A stretch of 64,000 nt of DNA from Pedobacter montanisoli (GCF_022809115.1 NZ_JALGBH010000001.1:1671117-1735116), one strand, 5' to 3'. Counted from the stretch's first letter, positions 53,901 to 63,792 are shown. Numbers and translations are program-made. Notes: generated by a model not told the origin, from the letters alone.

Positions 53901-54492
53901 TTCTCCATATCAATGGTCATATGAAGATAATACCCGTGCACCTGCAATTACACCTGCTGCTGATGCAGTGATCTATAAACAATCGGCACCTAAAGTATTT
54001 GGAGGTTTCTCAAACGTATTTAATTATAAGGGTTTCGAGTTAAATGTATTGATTACCTATCAGTTAGGTGGTTACATGATGGATGGTACACAAGCAACCA
54101 TGCGTGATAACCGTTTCTGGAACAACTCAGTTGATATGATGCGCAGATGGCAAAAACCAGGAGATGTAACAGACATTGCCAGAATTGTAAATGGAGATAA
54201 TGTTTCTAACGGTAACACACTTCCATTAGATATTAATGTGAGTTCTACTGATTATTTAAGATTGAAAAGTGCAATGTTATCTTATAACCTGCCAAGCAGC
54301 TTTCTGAGCAAACTTAAATTATCTCACACTAAAGTATATGTAAGTTCACAAAACTTATTGATTCTAACCAAATACACCGGATTTGATCCTGAAGTTACTA
54401 CAAACGCAAATAGCGCAATTTCTCAGGGTATAGATAAAAACCAGTCGCCAAATGCCAGAACTATTGTTTTTGGGTTAAATTTTGGTTTCTAA
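50974..54492 (+). CDS. SusC/RagA-type TonB-linked outer-membrane transporter
   Basis: 1172 residues. N-terminal signal segment (hydrophobic core about 31-47, preceded by a 30-residue charged lead), then a secretin/TonB short N-terminal (STN) domain (about 53-112) that talks to the FecR protein, a carboxypeptidase-like regulatory domain (about 139-205), plug (GYGTQKKSEVTGSITNVKG) with RIRGTNSLSLSSYPLIVIDGIP and the KDAAATSIYGSRAANGVVFITTKKG signature, and a long beta-barrel ending in FGLNFGF. Imports oligomers across the outer membrane with SusD. The STN domain shows it is a transducer under FecI/FecR control. Confidence 0.95.
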   Translation: MKSFNTFKRMFCSSEPENLTSTSTINLHTFKKLAIFILSIAFLQVNANGQRQNNITLSKRNVSFEYVLSEIRQQSGYGVLYNSDMIQKASPVSINVVNVSVEEALKASVAGQPFSFQLKNNTVVITPRKEDQNTAPAIDVKGKVLDEKGLPLPGASIRVKGTTQGVVTDPNGVFTIKALDAEAVLIVSYIGYQSKEVKAGANLTIRLEPNNSNLGEVTVIGYGTQKKSEVTGSITNVKGGDVADQPVVSFEGALGGRAAGVNIVASSGNLNQAPVFRIRGTNSLSLSSYPLIVIDGIPSFTTDDDSGSGNTENNPLSSINPNDIESIDIAKDAAATSIYGSRAANGVVFITTKKGKAGKAKINFSSNLSINTASNLPKLLNAAQYIETKNEGLRNEGTYNSTTNYYGYSLDANGNQIDTRWSDYVYQTGISTANNLNISGASETTKYYGSIGYTDQNGIFKQTNFNKKTVLFNIDNKTTSWLSLGAKINYNNEVNGSAMSSGSRGNSSASGGMARIALISAPIVGPYNANGSFNSNSAGFIGIMDNNGHLSSQSRLGFYNPVVSMDANYSNSKVNNIQSSAFVKINPLKWITAQSIYGIDYRYGTNENYSSPYSGEAISSNGSASSIQTTRERVVWTNTLTFDRTLGTSHNFSLLLGEEEQTTKGNRFGLSRTGQTDPLYTNIQGGWQNVAISGTANSVFDNYLFSLFSRLQYNYKQKYYATVNYRQDEYSALGANNKKGTFWGVSGGWDISKEDFWANSSINKVFNNVKLRASYGKVGNIGGLSDFGAINTYSASLYGGQAGLSYSATGNADLQWETSKKTDIGVNFGLFGSKITGEIAYYKNNIDGLIFAVPLPPSVGLPNSSNNTILKNVGKMYNTGLEFTLSGYPVRTDKFSWNSSFNLTTNKNEVLELADGVPSIIVGSNDGFTITLPGYSAGMIYAIRTGGIDPASGRRIFINGEGKKVLYQQVIGAGAPSPYQWSYEDNTRAPAITPAADAVIYKQSAPKVFGGFSNVFNYKGFELNVLITYQLGGYMMDGTQATMRDNRFWNNSVDMMRRWQKPGDVTDIARIVNGDNVSNGNTLPLDINVSSTDYLRLKSAMLSYNLPSSFLSKLKLSHTKVYVSSQNLLILTKYTGFDPEVTTNANSAISQGIDKNQSPNARTIVFGLNFGF

Positions 54493-54536
54493 ATTAGAGA
54501 AGGTAATTAATTGAATATACATTAATTTTAAAGATC

Positions 54537-56048
54537 ATGATTAAAAGATCAACAATATATAGATTTAATTTCAGAGCCGTACTTATTGTAGGTATAGGAA
54601 TGATGCTTTTTACCTCGTGTAAGAAAAATGAGAAATTGAATCCGAAAGCAACTACATTAATAACAGATGTTGATGCATTTTCAAGCCCTGAGCGTATTGA
54701 GGCTCAGGTAAATGGTTTGTATGTTAGATTAAAGTCTGGTAGCTTTTTAGGCTCATTTTACTTTATTGCAACAGATATCCGCTCTGGAGATTTTATCTCA
54801 ACAAACCTGAACGCGGCTGTTGGAGCTACAACTTATCAGTTACAGACCCAAACTACCACAAATGATGTTAAGGATATATGGGAAGCCGGTTATCAGGCTA
54901 TTAATGCTGCCAATGTTTTTATTGACGGCATGACAACATTTAACGGAACAACTGTAGTAGGTGATGCGAAAAGTAAAAATTATATAGCAGAAGCCAGATT
55001 AATAAGAGCAATTTCATATTATTATCTGCTGCAACTTTACGCCCAGCCATTTTGGAATGGAGCAGGTTCTAAACCTGGCTTGCCATTAAGATTAAAAGGA
55101 ATTACCGGTGGCGGCAATTTTGATTTAGCAAGAAGTAGTGTGAAAAAAACGTATGAACAGATTTTAGATGATTTAAATTTTGCTGAACAAAATTTGCCTT
55201 TAAAATATTCAACGGCAGATTTTAACACAACCAGAGCACACAGAAATACAGCTATTGCTTTAAAGACTAAGGTGTATTTGAGTATGCAAGATTATCCTAT
55301 GGTAAAAACAGAGGCTGATAAAATTGTATCGTTAGCAGCACCGTTCAAAGCAACATCAGGTGTAGAAAACACATTAAATGCAAGCATACAAGCTGTATTT
55401 GGTGGATCTTATAACACAACAGAATCAATTTTATCTATGCCGTTTACTACCAATGACAGACCTGGTACTGCCCTAGGAAATTATTATCTTCCAGGAAAAA
55501 CAGATGGAGGTTCAGCTACGAGTAATGGTTCTGCCAATTATTCGCTTAATCCAAATGGCATTCCTGCCGATCTAACATGGACTACTGCTGACGATAGACG
55601 TAAGTTTCTTGTTAAGGGCCCGATTACTGGTAAATTATGGTTAACCAAGTTTAGTCAGGCTACGCCTTATTTGGATTATGCTCCTGTTATCCGCTATTCA
55701 GAAGTGATGTTAAATCTTGCAGAAGCGATTGCACGTACAACTACCACTGTAGATGCAAGAGGAGTTGCCTTACTTAATGCGGTAAGAAACAGGTCTGATA
55801 AAACAACTACTTATACTGTAGCTAGTTTTGCCAATAATGATGAATTTCTTGCAGCAATTCTTAAAGAAAGGCAAATAGAGTTCTTAGGTGAAGGCATTAG
55901 AAATTCGGATATTATGCGTTTAGGACTCGATATTCCTGCTAAACCGGCGCATTCTGTTCCTGCAGCCGCCCCTTCGGCTCCAAATTATATATATCCGATT
56001 TCGATTGACGAACTGATATTGAACAAATTGATGACAGACAATAAATAA
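54537..56048 (+). CDS. SusD/RagB-type surface lipoprotein
   Basis: 503 residues. Lipoprotein signal LFTSC (Cys28), then a SusD-like helical TPR fold: SYYYLLQLYAQPFW and AEARLIRAISYYYL are the RagB/SusD signatures. Binds substrate at the cell surface and caps SusC. 44 bp after SusC; partners of the two peptidases downstream suggest peptides as substrates. Confidence 0.93.
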   Translation: MIKRSTIYRFNFRAVLIVGIGMMLFTSCKKNEKLNPKATTLITDVDAFSSPERIEAQVNGLYVRLKSGSFLGSFYFIATDIRSGDFISTNLNAAVGATTYQLQTQTTTNDVKDIWEAGYQAINAANVFIDGMTTFNGTTVVGDAKSKNYIAEARLIRAISYYYLLQLYAQPFWNGAGSKPGLPLRLKGITGGGNFDLARSSVKKTYEQILDDLNFAEQNLPLKYSTADFNTTRAHRNTAIALKTKVYLSMQDYPMVKTEADKIVSLAAPFKATSGVENTLNASIQAVFGGSYNTTESILSMPFTTNDRPGTALGNYYLPGKTDGGSATSNGSANYSLNPNGIPADLTWTTADDRRKFLVKGPITGKLWLTKFSQATPYLDYAPVIRYSEVMLNLAEAIARTTTTVDARGVALLNAVRNRSDKTTTYTVASFANNDEFLAAILKERQIEFLGEGIRNSDIMRLGLDIPAKPAHSVPAAAPSAPNYIYPISIDELILNKLMTDNK

Positions 56049-56060
56049 ACCAGATAAATT

Positions 56061-58790
56061 ATGAATTATAAACAAATTATTTGGAGTTCGATTTTTGTAG
56101 CTTTTGTTGGCATTATGCCAACAAAAGCTCAGGTCGTTCCAACACCTAAGGAGTTTTTCGGCTTTAATATAGGTGATGACTATAAATTGGCAAATTATAC
56201 GCAGGCCGAGGCTTATTTTAAAAAAGTAGCCTCGGTTTCTGATCGGGTACTGCTCAAAGAAATCGGAAAATCAGAAGAGGGTCGTAACCAATATGTAATG
56301 GTTATCTCTTCACCAGCAAATCTGAAAAAAATTGATCGTTATAAAGAAATCTCCCAGAAACTAGCAAGAGCAGAGAACCTTAGTGATAAAGAAGCAGCAC
56401 AGCTTGCAAAAGAAGGTAAGCCTATCATATGGATTGATGGCGGCTTGCATGCTACTGAAACCGTAGCAACTCAGCAGCTTTTGGAAACCTATTATACGTT
56501 AACCAGTCGTACAGATCCCGAAACGATGAAGATTTTGGATAACGTGATTATTCTACTTTCTCAGGTAAACCCCGATGGACAAGAATTGGTTTCCAACTGG
56601 TACATGTCAGAAAAAGACAATGCCAAAAAGAATATGAGTGTTCCTCGTTTGTATCAAAAATATGTTGGTCATGATAACAATCGCGATTTTTATATGATGA
56701 ATATGAGCGAAACTGCCAATATTGCAAGACAGCAATATATAGAATGGATGCCTCAGATTATTTATAATCACCATCAATCGGCTCCTGCAGGAGCGGTAGT
56801 AGCGGGGCCTCCCTATCGTGATCCTTTTAACTTTGTTTATGATCCTTTGTTGATCACAGGCATTGATGGTGTTGCTGCATCCATGATCAATAGACTGAAT
56901 TCCGAAGGAAAACCGGGTTATACCAGATTAGCCGGTTCTGTGTATTCAACATGGTGGAATGGTGGGCTTAGAACTACTCCATATTTTCACAACATGATTG
57001 GTTTACTTACAGAAATTACAGGTAACCCTACGCCATCTGAAATTCCACTTGTTCCACAGAGGTTGATTCCTAACAATGCTACGCCATTTCCGGTATTACC
57101 ACAAGCCTGGAAATTTAGAAACTCTATCGATTATTCTGTATCCTTAAATTATGGCGTACTTGACTATGCCAGAAGAATGAGCGACGAGTTGCTATATAAT
57201 ATATATGTAATGGGCCGTAATGCAATAGAGAAGGGAAATAAAGATACATGGACTTTACAGCCTAAATATATTGCTGCTATTGAAGCTGCTTATGAGAAAG
57301 ACAAAAAAGATGGGAAAATAGCAGCTGATGGAGGTAGAAGTGCTCAAATTCCTATGAAATATTACGATGAAGTACTGAAAAACCCTATATATCGTGATGC
57401 CAGAGGATATATTATTTCTGCCGACCAGACTGATTTTCCAACTGCTGTGAAGTTTGTTAATGCCTTGATAAAATCTGGGGTATTGGTAGAACGTGCTACA
57501 GCTACCTTTACGGTTAACGGAAAAACTTACCCTGCAGGTTCTTATATTGTGAAAACAAATCAGGCATTCCGTCCTCATGTACTAGATATGTTTGAGCCAC
57601 AAGATCATCCAAATGATTTTCAATACCCGGGTGGACCACCGGTACGTCCGTATGACGCTGCGGGCTGGACCCTTGCTTTCTCAATGGGTGTAAAATTTGA
57701 TCGTGTTTTAGATGCATTTAATGGACCTTTTGAACGGGTAGGTTATGGAGTATTGCAGCCAATGCCTGCAAAAACAACCACTGCGTCGTCAGCAGGTTTC
57801 TTATTGAGTGCAAACGTTAACAATTCTTTTATAGCTGTAAATGAACTTTTAAAAGCCAATATACCTGTATATAGAATCAATAAAAGCCAGGACAATATGC
57901 CTGAAGGATCATTTTATATTCCTGCTAAAGGCTATAACGTTTTGAAAAATGCAGGATCGGAATTTGGAACAGCTGCAAAAGGCGTAAGCAAGAAACCAGC
58001 AGATATGCTGCAATTGAACCCTGCACGTATTGCTTTATTTGATCAATATGGAGGCTCTATGCCATCTGGTTGGGTTAGATGGATGTTCGAACAATTCCGC
58101 TTTCCTTTCCAGGTTATCTATCCACAAGATATTGATAATGGAAATTTAAATGCTAAATATGATGTAATCCTATTTATAGGAGGAGGAATTCCGCCTTATG
58201 GTAACGCAGGTCCGGGTAGAGGAATGGGTCGTGGACCAAAACCAGAAGATGTTCCAGAAGAATTTAGAAACAGATTGGGTAGCATTACTGTCGAAAAATC
58301 TATCCCGCAACTTAAAACCTTTATGGAAAATGGGGGGAATATTGTTACTGTAGGTAGCAGTACAGCCTTAGCCTATCATTTAAATCTACCGGTTAAAAAT
58401 GCCTTGGTAGAAACAAAAAATGGTAAAGAATCATCCCTGCCATCTGATAAGTTTTATATTCCAGGTAGTTTGTTAAAAGCGTATGTTGATACAAAAGCAC
58501 CAGATAATTGGGGTATGCCTGCTGAGGTTGATATGGTTTTCGACAATAGTCCATTATTCAAAATCGATGCAGACGCTAAAGGTATTAAGTCTCTGGCTTG
58601 GTTTGGAAAAGAAGAAGCTTTAAGAAGTGGATGGGCCTGGGGACAATCGTATCTTAAAGAAGGTGTAGTTGCTTTTGTTGCACCGATAGGTAAAGGAGCA
58701 CTTCATGTTTATACACCTGAAATTACTTTCCGTGCCCAGTCACATGGAACTTTTAAGATGTTATTTAATAATTTATACCTGAAAAAATAA
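56061..58790 (+). CDS. M14-family zinc carboxypeptidase-like peptidase
   Basis: 909 residues. Signal peptide ends at TKAQ (about 24). Zn ligands His130 and Glu133 (GGLHATE) and a third His at 237/238 (YNHHQS), substrate-binding NNRD (206-209), catalytic Glu318 (LLTEIT). A long C-terminal region (about 590-909) has a class I GATase/Rossmann-like pattern (RIALFDQYGGSMPSGWVRWM, ILFIGGGIPPYG), usual for this Bacteroidota M14 group. Periplasmic or surface peptidase acting after SusCD import. 12 bp after SusD. Confidence 0.9.
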   Translation: MNYKQIIWSSIFVAFVGIMPTKAQVVPTPKEFFGFNIGDDYKLANYTQAEAYFKKVASVSDRVLLKEIGKSEEGRNQYVMVISSPANLKKIDRYKEISQKLARAENLSDKEAAQLAKEGKPIIWIDGGLHATETVATQQLLETYYTLTSRTDPETMKILDNVIILLSQVNPDGQELVSNWYMSEKDNAKKNMSVPRLYQKYVGHDNNRDFYMMNMSETANIARQQYIEWMPQIIYNHHQSAPAGAVVAGPPYRDPFNFVYDPLLITGIDGVAASMINRLNSEGKPGYTRLAGSVYSTWWNGGLRTTPYFHNMIGLLTEITGNPTPSEIPLVPQRLIPNNATPFPVLPQAWKFRNSIDYSVSLNYGVLDYARRMSDELLYNIYVMGRNAIEKGNKDTWTLQPKYIAAIEAAYEKDKKDGKIAADGGRSAQIPMKYYDEVLKNPIYRDARGYIISADQTDFPTAVKFVNALIKSGVLVERATATFTVNGKTYPAGSYIVKTNQAFRPHVLDMFEPQDHPNDFQYPGGPPVRPYDAAGWTLAFSMGVKFDRVLDAFNGPFERVGYGVLQPMPAKTTTASSAGFLLSANVNNSFIAVNELLKANIPVYRINKSQDNMPEGSFYIPAKGYNVLKNAGSEFGTAAKGVSKKPADMLQLNPARIALFDQYGGSMPSGWVRWMFEQFRFPFQVIYPQDIDNGNLNAKYDVILFIGGGIPPYGNAGPGRGMGRGPKPEDVPEEFRNRLGSITVEKSIPQLKTFMENGGNIVTVGSSTALAYHLNLPVKNALVETKNGKESSLPSDKFYIPGSLLKAYVDTKAPDNWGMPAEVDMVFDNSPLFKIDADAKGIKSLAWFGKEEALRSGWAWGQSYLKEGVVAFVAPIGKGALHVYTPEITFRAQSHGTFKMLFNNLYLKK

Positions 58791-58800
58791 TTTTTAGAAG

Positions 58801-61206
58801 ATGAAATATAGTTCGTTTATAAAAAAATCATTCTTGGTCGTAATACTTGGGACTGGCTTTTCAGTCTTAAGTTTTGCGCAAGAAAATTTAAAGTATCAAG
58901 AGCCCCCAAAAAGTATTGTGGAACTTGTAGATGCGCCAGAAACCCCTATTGCCATATTTAGTAAAAATGGTGGCATGATGTTATTGGTTCAGGCCCCGGG
59001 CTACGCTCCAATAAAACAAGTTGCACAGCCTATTTTAGGGATTGCCGGAATTAAAGTTAATCCGGCAAACAATTCTACTGAAGCAGAGGTTTCTGGAGTT
59101 TATCAGGATCTGGTACTTAAGGATGTGAAAACAGGGAAAGAAATGAAAATTACCGGAATGCCTAAAGACATGAGAATAACTAATATCTCGTGGAACGATG
59201 CAGGTACTCATTTTGCCTTTAGTAACAACACCTATACAGGTGTAGAATTATGGGTTGCAGATGTTGTTGGATTAAAAGCTACAAGATTAACCAATGGTTT
59301 GCTTAACGATGCCTATGGTGAAACTCTGCAATGGGCTCCTGATGGCAAACATATTCTTGCTCAATTTATACCAGCTACCCGTGGGGCCAAACCAGTACAG
59401 GATATTGTACCCACAGGGCCAATCATTCAAGAAAACCTTGGAGTGGTTACACCCTCAAGAACTTATCAGTATTTATTACAGAATGAATATGATGAGGTTT
59501 TAATGGATTACTATTTAACATCCCAACTTCAATTGGTTGATTTTAACGGACAAGCCACTAAAGTTGGAACCCCAGCTATTTATCGTAGCACCAAGTATTC
59601 GCCAGATGGTAATTACTTAATGGTACAAACTGTAAAAAGACCTTATTCTTATTTGGTTCCTATTAACTCTTTCCCTTTTCAAACAGCGGTGTTAGATGCT
59701 AGTGGCAATTTTGTAAAAGAATTGGCCATGTCTGCAACAGGATTCGATGGTGCAACAGGTGGTCAAAGAGGACACTCGTGGAGAAGTGATGCTGCAGCAA
59801 CAATTGTTTGGACTGAAACAGAAGGAAAAGGAAATACAGAACGCACTTCACTATATACTTTAAAAGCACCATTTACAGGTACAGGAACCAAAATTTTTAC
59901 TTCTAGCGAAGGACAAAGATTAGGGAACGTTCAGTGGGGAAATGAAAAATATGCCATCATCTCTGAAAACAACAGAAAAGAGAGAACAGAGAAAATGATG
60001 GTAATTAATCCAGAAACAGGTGCCATTATTAAAGAGATGGAAAAAAGGTCTTCTGAAAATACCTATACCGATCCGGGACGTTTTGTGCAAAATGCCAATG
60101 GTACTATTTTATTTGATAAAGGCAACCAACCTGTTGTATTTACGATAGGACCTGGCGCATCTCCTTTGGGTGATCGTCCTTTCTTAATGAAATGGAACTT
60201 GATGACTAATAAGCAAGATACCCTATTTAAATCTAAAGCACCTTATTTTGAGAGCCCTGTATTCTTTAACAATAACGGAAGTATTTACATTTCAAGAGAA
60301 ACCGCATCTATACCTGCCAACTACGTTGTAATCAATGCAAAAACCAGGAAAGAACAGGTATTGACCAATTTTGGAGATCCTTATCCAAGTTTACAAGGGG
60401 TAGAAAAAACATTATTATCTTATCCACGTAAAGATGGTATAAAATTATCGGCTGTGCTGTATTTGCCAAAAGGATATAAAAAAGAAGATGGTCCTTTGCC
60501 TGCATTAGTCTGGGCTTATCCTCGTGAGTTTAAAACTGCCGAAGCAGCAGGACAAGTTAAAGGTTCTCCTTATCGTTTCACCAGATTGGCATTCCGTTCA
60601 CCGGTATATTGGGTAACCAGAGGTTATGCTATATTAGATCAAGCAGATATGCCTATTGTTGGCGAAGGAAAAACAGAGCCTAATGATACCTTTATAGAGC
60701 AAATTACTTTAAATGCTGAAGCATTAATTGATTATGTTGCCGGTATGGGGGTTGTAGATAGAAACCGTGTTGGCGTTGGCGGACACTCTTATGGCGCATT
60801 TATGACCGCACATTTATTGGCACATACTAAACTTTTTGCTGCGGGTATCGCACGTAGCGGGGCTTACAACCGTACACTTACACCATTCGGTTTCCAAGGA
60901 GAAACCCGTACTTATTGGCAAGCTCCTGAGCTTTACAACAAAATGTCGCCTTTTATTTATGCCGATAAAATTAAACTTCCACTCTTACTTACACATGGAA
61001 GTATTGATGATAATTCAGGAACTTTCCCTATTCAGAGTGAGCGTTTATACAGTGCAATTAAGGGACATGGAGGTACAGTTAGATTAGTAATGTTACCAAA
61101 TGAATTTCACGGATATAGAAGTAGAGAATCAGTATTGCATACTTTTTGGGAGCAGGATCGTTGGTTAGAAAAGTATGTGAAAAATAAGAAGACTGAAAGT
61201 AAATAA
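58801..61206 (+). CDS. S9-family prolyl oligopeptidase-like serine peptidase
   Basis: 801 residues. Signal peptide to about residue 26 (VLSFAQ), a beta-propeller-like N-terminal part and a C-terminal alpha/beta-hydrolase domain with Ser663 (GGHSYGA), Asp736 (HGSIDDN) and His770 (NEFHGY). Cleaves short peptides; probably processes imported peptides in the periplasm together with the M14 enzyme. 10 bp after the M14 gene, last of the operon. A structured terminator region follows. Confidence 0.92.
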   Translation: MKYSSFIKKSFLVVILGTGFSVLSFAQENLKYQEPPKSIVELVDAPETPIAIFSKNGGMMLLVQAPGYAPIKQVAQPILGIAGIKVNPANNSTEAEVSGVYQDLVLKDVKTGKEMKITGMPKDMRITNISWNDAGTHFAFSNNTYTGVELWVADVVGLKATRLTNGLLNDAYGETLQWAPDGKHILAQFIPATRGAKPVQDIVPTGPIIQENLGVVTPSRTYQYLLQNEYDEVLMDYYLTSQLQLVDFNGQATKVGTPAIYRSTKYSPDGNYLMVQTVKRPYSYLVPINSFPFQTAVLDASGNFVKELAMSATGFDGATGGQRGHSWRSDAAATIVWTETEGKGNTERTSLYTLKAPFTGTGTKIFTSSEGQRLGNVQWGNEKYAIISENNRKERTEKMMVINPETGAIIKEMEKRSSENTYTDPGRFVQNANGTILFDKGNQPVVFTIGPGASPLGDRPFLMKWNLMTNKQDTLFKSKAPYFESPVFFNNNGSIYISRETASIPANYVVINAKTRKEQVLTNFGDPYPSLQGVEKTLLSYPRKDGIKLSAVLYLPKGYKKEDGPLPALVWAYPREFKTAEAAGQVKGSPYRFTRLAFRSPVYWVTRGYAILDQADMPIVGEGKTEPNDTFIEQITLNAEALIDYVAGMGVVDRNRVGVGGHSYGAFMTAHLLAHTKLFAAGIARSGAYNRTLTPFGFQGETRTYWQAPELYNKMSPFIYADKIKLPLLLTHGSIDDNSGTFPIQSERLYSAIKGHGGTVRLVMLPNEFHGYRSRESVLHTFWEQDRWLEKYVKNKKTESK

Positions 61207-61226
61207 TACATTTTTGTTATAGACGG

Positions 61227-61305
61227 AGAGAATTTGTTGAAGTAGCTTTATCCACTTGGCTTATAGCACCGTAGACCACGTGGTAGTTATTTCAGCAAAT
61301 TCTCT
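61227..61305 (+). terminator. Hairpin region after the SusCD-peptidase operon
   Basis: Arms of 15 bp (61227-61241 and 61291-61305, one G-U pair) around an internal ~49-nt region with the palindrome ACCACGTGGT. No clear T-run; it may be a terminator or a stabilising 3' structure. Confidence 0.5.
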
Positions 61306-61436
61306 TTATTGGAATGAAGTTTATACTTAAGATCATACTTTCAAAGAACTAATTTTTTCAATTGACAGTTGTTATAAACGGTTTGATCGGAAACACGAAT
61401 TGATGATTAGTTTTTTATTTAAGAAAAGAGTATTAG

Positions 61437-61444
61437 TATCTTTG
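61437..61444 (+). promoter_or_regulatory. -7 box of FAD oxidoreductase gene
   Basis: TATCTTTG, full match, 31 nt before the ATG at 61476. Confidence 0.5.
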
Positions 61445-61475
61445 CTGTATATCGGGATAAAAACTCGACCAAGAT

Positions 61476-63014
61476 ATGCAAAAAGATATAGAGATAATCT
61501 TGCTCCCGCATCAGGTAGAGCAATCATCTATCATCCTTAAAAAAATAGCCGAAACCTTAAATGTTAATCCGGAACGCATAAAGTCGCATGTGATTTTAAA
61601 AAGATCTATTGATGCACGTTCGCGTAAAGTAGTTTTTCGCTTACTGGTTCGTGTATATATAGATGAAGATTTTATTGCTGAAACTTCTGCAACACATTAC
61701 CCTAATATCGGTTCTGCAAAATCTGTAATTATAGTAGGGGCTGGTCCAGCTGGGTTATTTGCCGCTTTGCAATGCATTGAAAATGGTGTAAAACCTATTA
61801 TTATAGAAAGAGGGAAAGATGTTAAGCAACGTCGCCGCGATCTGGCAGCTATTAACAAACAAGGCGTAATAAATACCGAATCTAATTATTGTTATGGCGA
61901 AGGGGGGGCAGGTACTTACTCAGATGGTAAACTGTACACCCGTTCAAATAAACGCGGAGATATCAATAAAGTACTACAGATCTTTGTAGATCATGGGGCA
62001 TCAGCAGATATTTTGATAGATGCCCGTCCGCATATAGGCACCAATAAACTTCCACATATTATCACAGCCATCCGCGAAACTATTTTAAACGCAGGGGGTG
62101 AAATACATTTTGATACCCGGTTAACCGATTTAATTATTGAAGGAGGTCAAGTAAAGGGAGTAGAAGTTAATAACCAGAGAGAGATCTTTGCCAAATCTGT
62201 TATTTTGGCAACTGGACATTCGGCACGTGATATATATCATCTATTAAATCAAAAAAACATTCTGATTGAAGCAAAGCCTTTTGCCTTAGGTGTACGTATA
62301 GAACATCCGCAGTCTGTTATAGATTCTGCTCAATACCATTGCGATATCAGGAGCGAATTTTTGCCCCCTGCATATTACAGTCTGGTACAGCAGGTAAACG
62401 ATAGAGGTGTTTTTTCTTTTTGCATGTGCCCAGGTGGTATTATTGCACCTTGCGCAACCGATTTGAATGAAATTGTGGTTAACGGGTGGTCGCCATCTAA
62501 ACGAAATAATCCTTATGCCAATTCAGGTACTGTAGTTCAGGTCACATTAGAAGATGTGCCGGGGTACGATCCGCTACGCATGTTAAATTTTCAGGCACAG
62601 ATAGAGCAGGCAGCTTTTGAAGCCGGAGGTGGTAATTTGGTAGCACCTGCACAGCGTATGGTAGATTTTGTTGAGAATCGCTTATCCTTAGATCTTCCTA
62701 AAAATTCTTATCTGCCAGGTACCAAAAGTGTAATGTTAGATAATATCCTGCCAGATTTTGTAAGCAATAGCTTAAAAGGTGCCTTACCACAGTTTGGTAA
62801 AAAATTAAAAGGCTATTATACTAATGAAGCTATTTTAGTAGGAGTAGAGAGCAGAACATCATCACCGGTGCGTATTCCTCGTGATAAAGATACTTTGCAG
62901 CATCCGCAGGTAGAAGGTTTATTCCCTTGTGCCGAAGGAGCAGGCTATGCAGGAGGTATCGTATCAGCAGCAATAGACGGAATAAATTGTGCCAATGCAC
63001 TAATAAACTTTTAA
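61476..63014 (+). CDS. FAD-dependent oxidoreductase (COG2509 type)
   Basis: 512 residues. The dinucleotide-binding motif is IIVGAGPAGLFAAL (about 86-99) after an N-terminal ~80-residue domain; then NYCYGEGGAGTYSDGKLYTR and the C-terminal GLFPCAEGAGYAGGIVSAAIDG bind FAD. Uncharacterised FAD dehydrogenase of the COG2509 type; substrate unknown. Followed at 37 bp by a CoA-binding protein gene. Not related to the neighbouring peptidase locus. Confidence 0.87.
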   Translation: MQKDIEIILLPHQVEQSSIILKKIAETLNVNPERIKSHVILKRSIDARSRKVVFRLLVRVYIDEDFIAETSATHYPNIGSAKSVIIVGAGPAGLFAALQCIENGVKPIIIERGKDVKQRRRDLAAINKQGVINTESNYCYGEGGAGTYSDGKLYTRSNKRGDINKVLQIFVDHGASADILIDARPHIGTNKLPHIITAIRETILNAGGEIHFDTRLTDLIIEGGQVKGVEVNNQREIFAKSVILATGHSARDIYHLLNQKNILIEAKPFALGVRIEHPQSVIDSAQYHCDIRSEFLPPAYYSLVQQVNDRGVFSFCMCPGGIIAPCATDLNEIVVNGWSPSKRNNPYANSGTVVQVTLEDVPGYDPLRMLNFQAQIEQAAFEAGGGNLVAPAQRMVDFVENRLSLDLPKNSYLPGTKSVMLDNILPDFVSNSLKGALPQFGKKLKGYYTNEAILVGVESRTSSPVRIPRDKDTLQHPQVEGLFPCAEGAGYAGGIVSAAIDGINCANALINF

Positions 63015-63051
63015 TGGTAAATAACGTTTATAATCATATCAAAGTATCAGC

Positions 63052-63411
63052 ATGAAAAAGACATTAATTATCGGTGCAAGTACCAATTCAGAAAGATATG
63101 CCTATAAAGCTGCACACATGTTAACAGCAAAAGGTCATTCTATTATAAATATTGGCGTAAAAGAAGGCGAAGTGGCAGGGGTTAAAATAGAGAAGCCATC
63201 AGAACCCTATCATGATGTAGATACCATTACATTATATATAGGTGTGCCAACACAACCTCAGTATTATAATTATATCCTGGAAACCAAACCTAAAAGAGTT
63301 GTTTTTAATCCAGGTACAGAGAATGCAGAGTTAGAGGATATGCTGGAGCAAAATGGTATAGAAGCTGTAGAAGCGTGTACATTGGTTTTATTAACTACCG
63401 GGCAATATTAA
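63052..63411 (+). CDS. CoA-binding domain protein
   Basis: 119 residues forming one Rossmann CoA-binding domain: LIIGASTNSERYAYKAAHMLTAKGH at the N-terminus, KPKRVVFNPGTENAELEDM and the Cys near the C-terminus (EACTLVLL) as in the YccU/CoA_binding_2 family. Role unknown. Ends before a UUCG-loop hairpin (63468-63483). Confidence 0.87.
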   Translation: MKKTLIIGASTNSERYAYKAAHMLTAKGHSIINIGVKEGEVAGVKIEKPSEPYHDVDTITLYIGVPTQPQYYNYILETKPKRVVFNPGTENAELEDMLEQNGIEAVEACTLVLLTTGQY

Positions 63412-63761
63412 TATAATGAGCGCAATTTGGTAGCTCCGGTTAACGTAATAACTCCCGCTTTATATTTTAGCCCTTCGGGGCTATTGTTGCAATCGGGGCT
63501 ATTATAAAAGGTGAAGGCCTTATACAACAGTATTTCTTTCTGCCATTTATAGTCCTTAAGTCTCATAAACTATATAATCTGTTATATATAGTATAGTACA
63601 AACCTTCAAACCATCTTTTAAAGACATCATTTTCGGATTAAAACCCCTGTTTTAAGCTGCTATATTATATAGATATGATGCAGATGTAAATTAAAGATTA
63701 ATTTTTTCTCGTTGATAGCTATGCAGTTATGGTTTTGTTATGGGGAAATGTTTGGTTCTGG

Positions 63762-63792
63762 TTTGGAAAGCGGGAAAAGATTTCTACTTTTG
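63762..63792 (+). promoter_or_regulatory. Strong promoter 1 (consensus -33/-7)
   Basis: TTTG (63762-63765), exactly 19-bp spacer, TACTTTTG (63785-63792), followed by GCACTCCGCTTACGGAG, the start of the transcript with a CTCCG-CTTA-CGGAG hairpin. Confidence 0.8.

Noticed and set aside
63468..63483. UUCG-loop hairpin as a terminator of the CoA-binding gene
   Set aside because: Only a 6-bp stem and no T-run; noted in the regional entry but not called a terminator.
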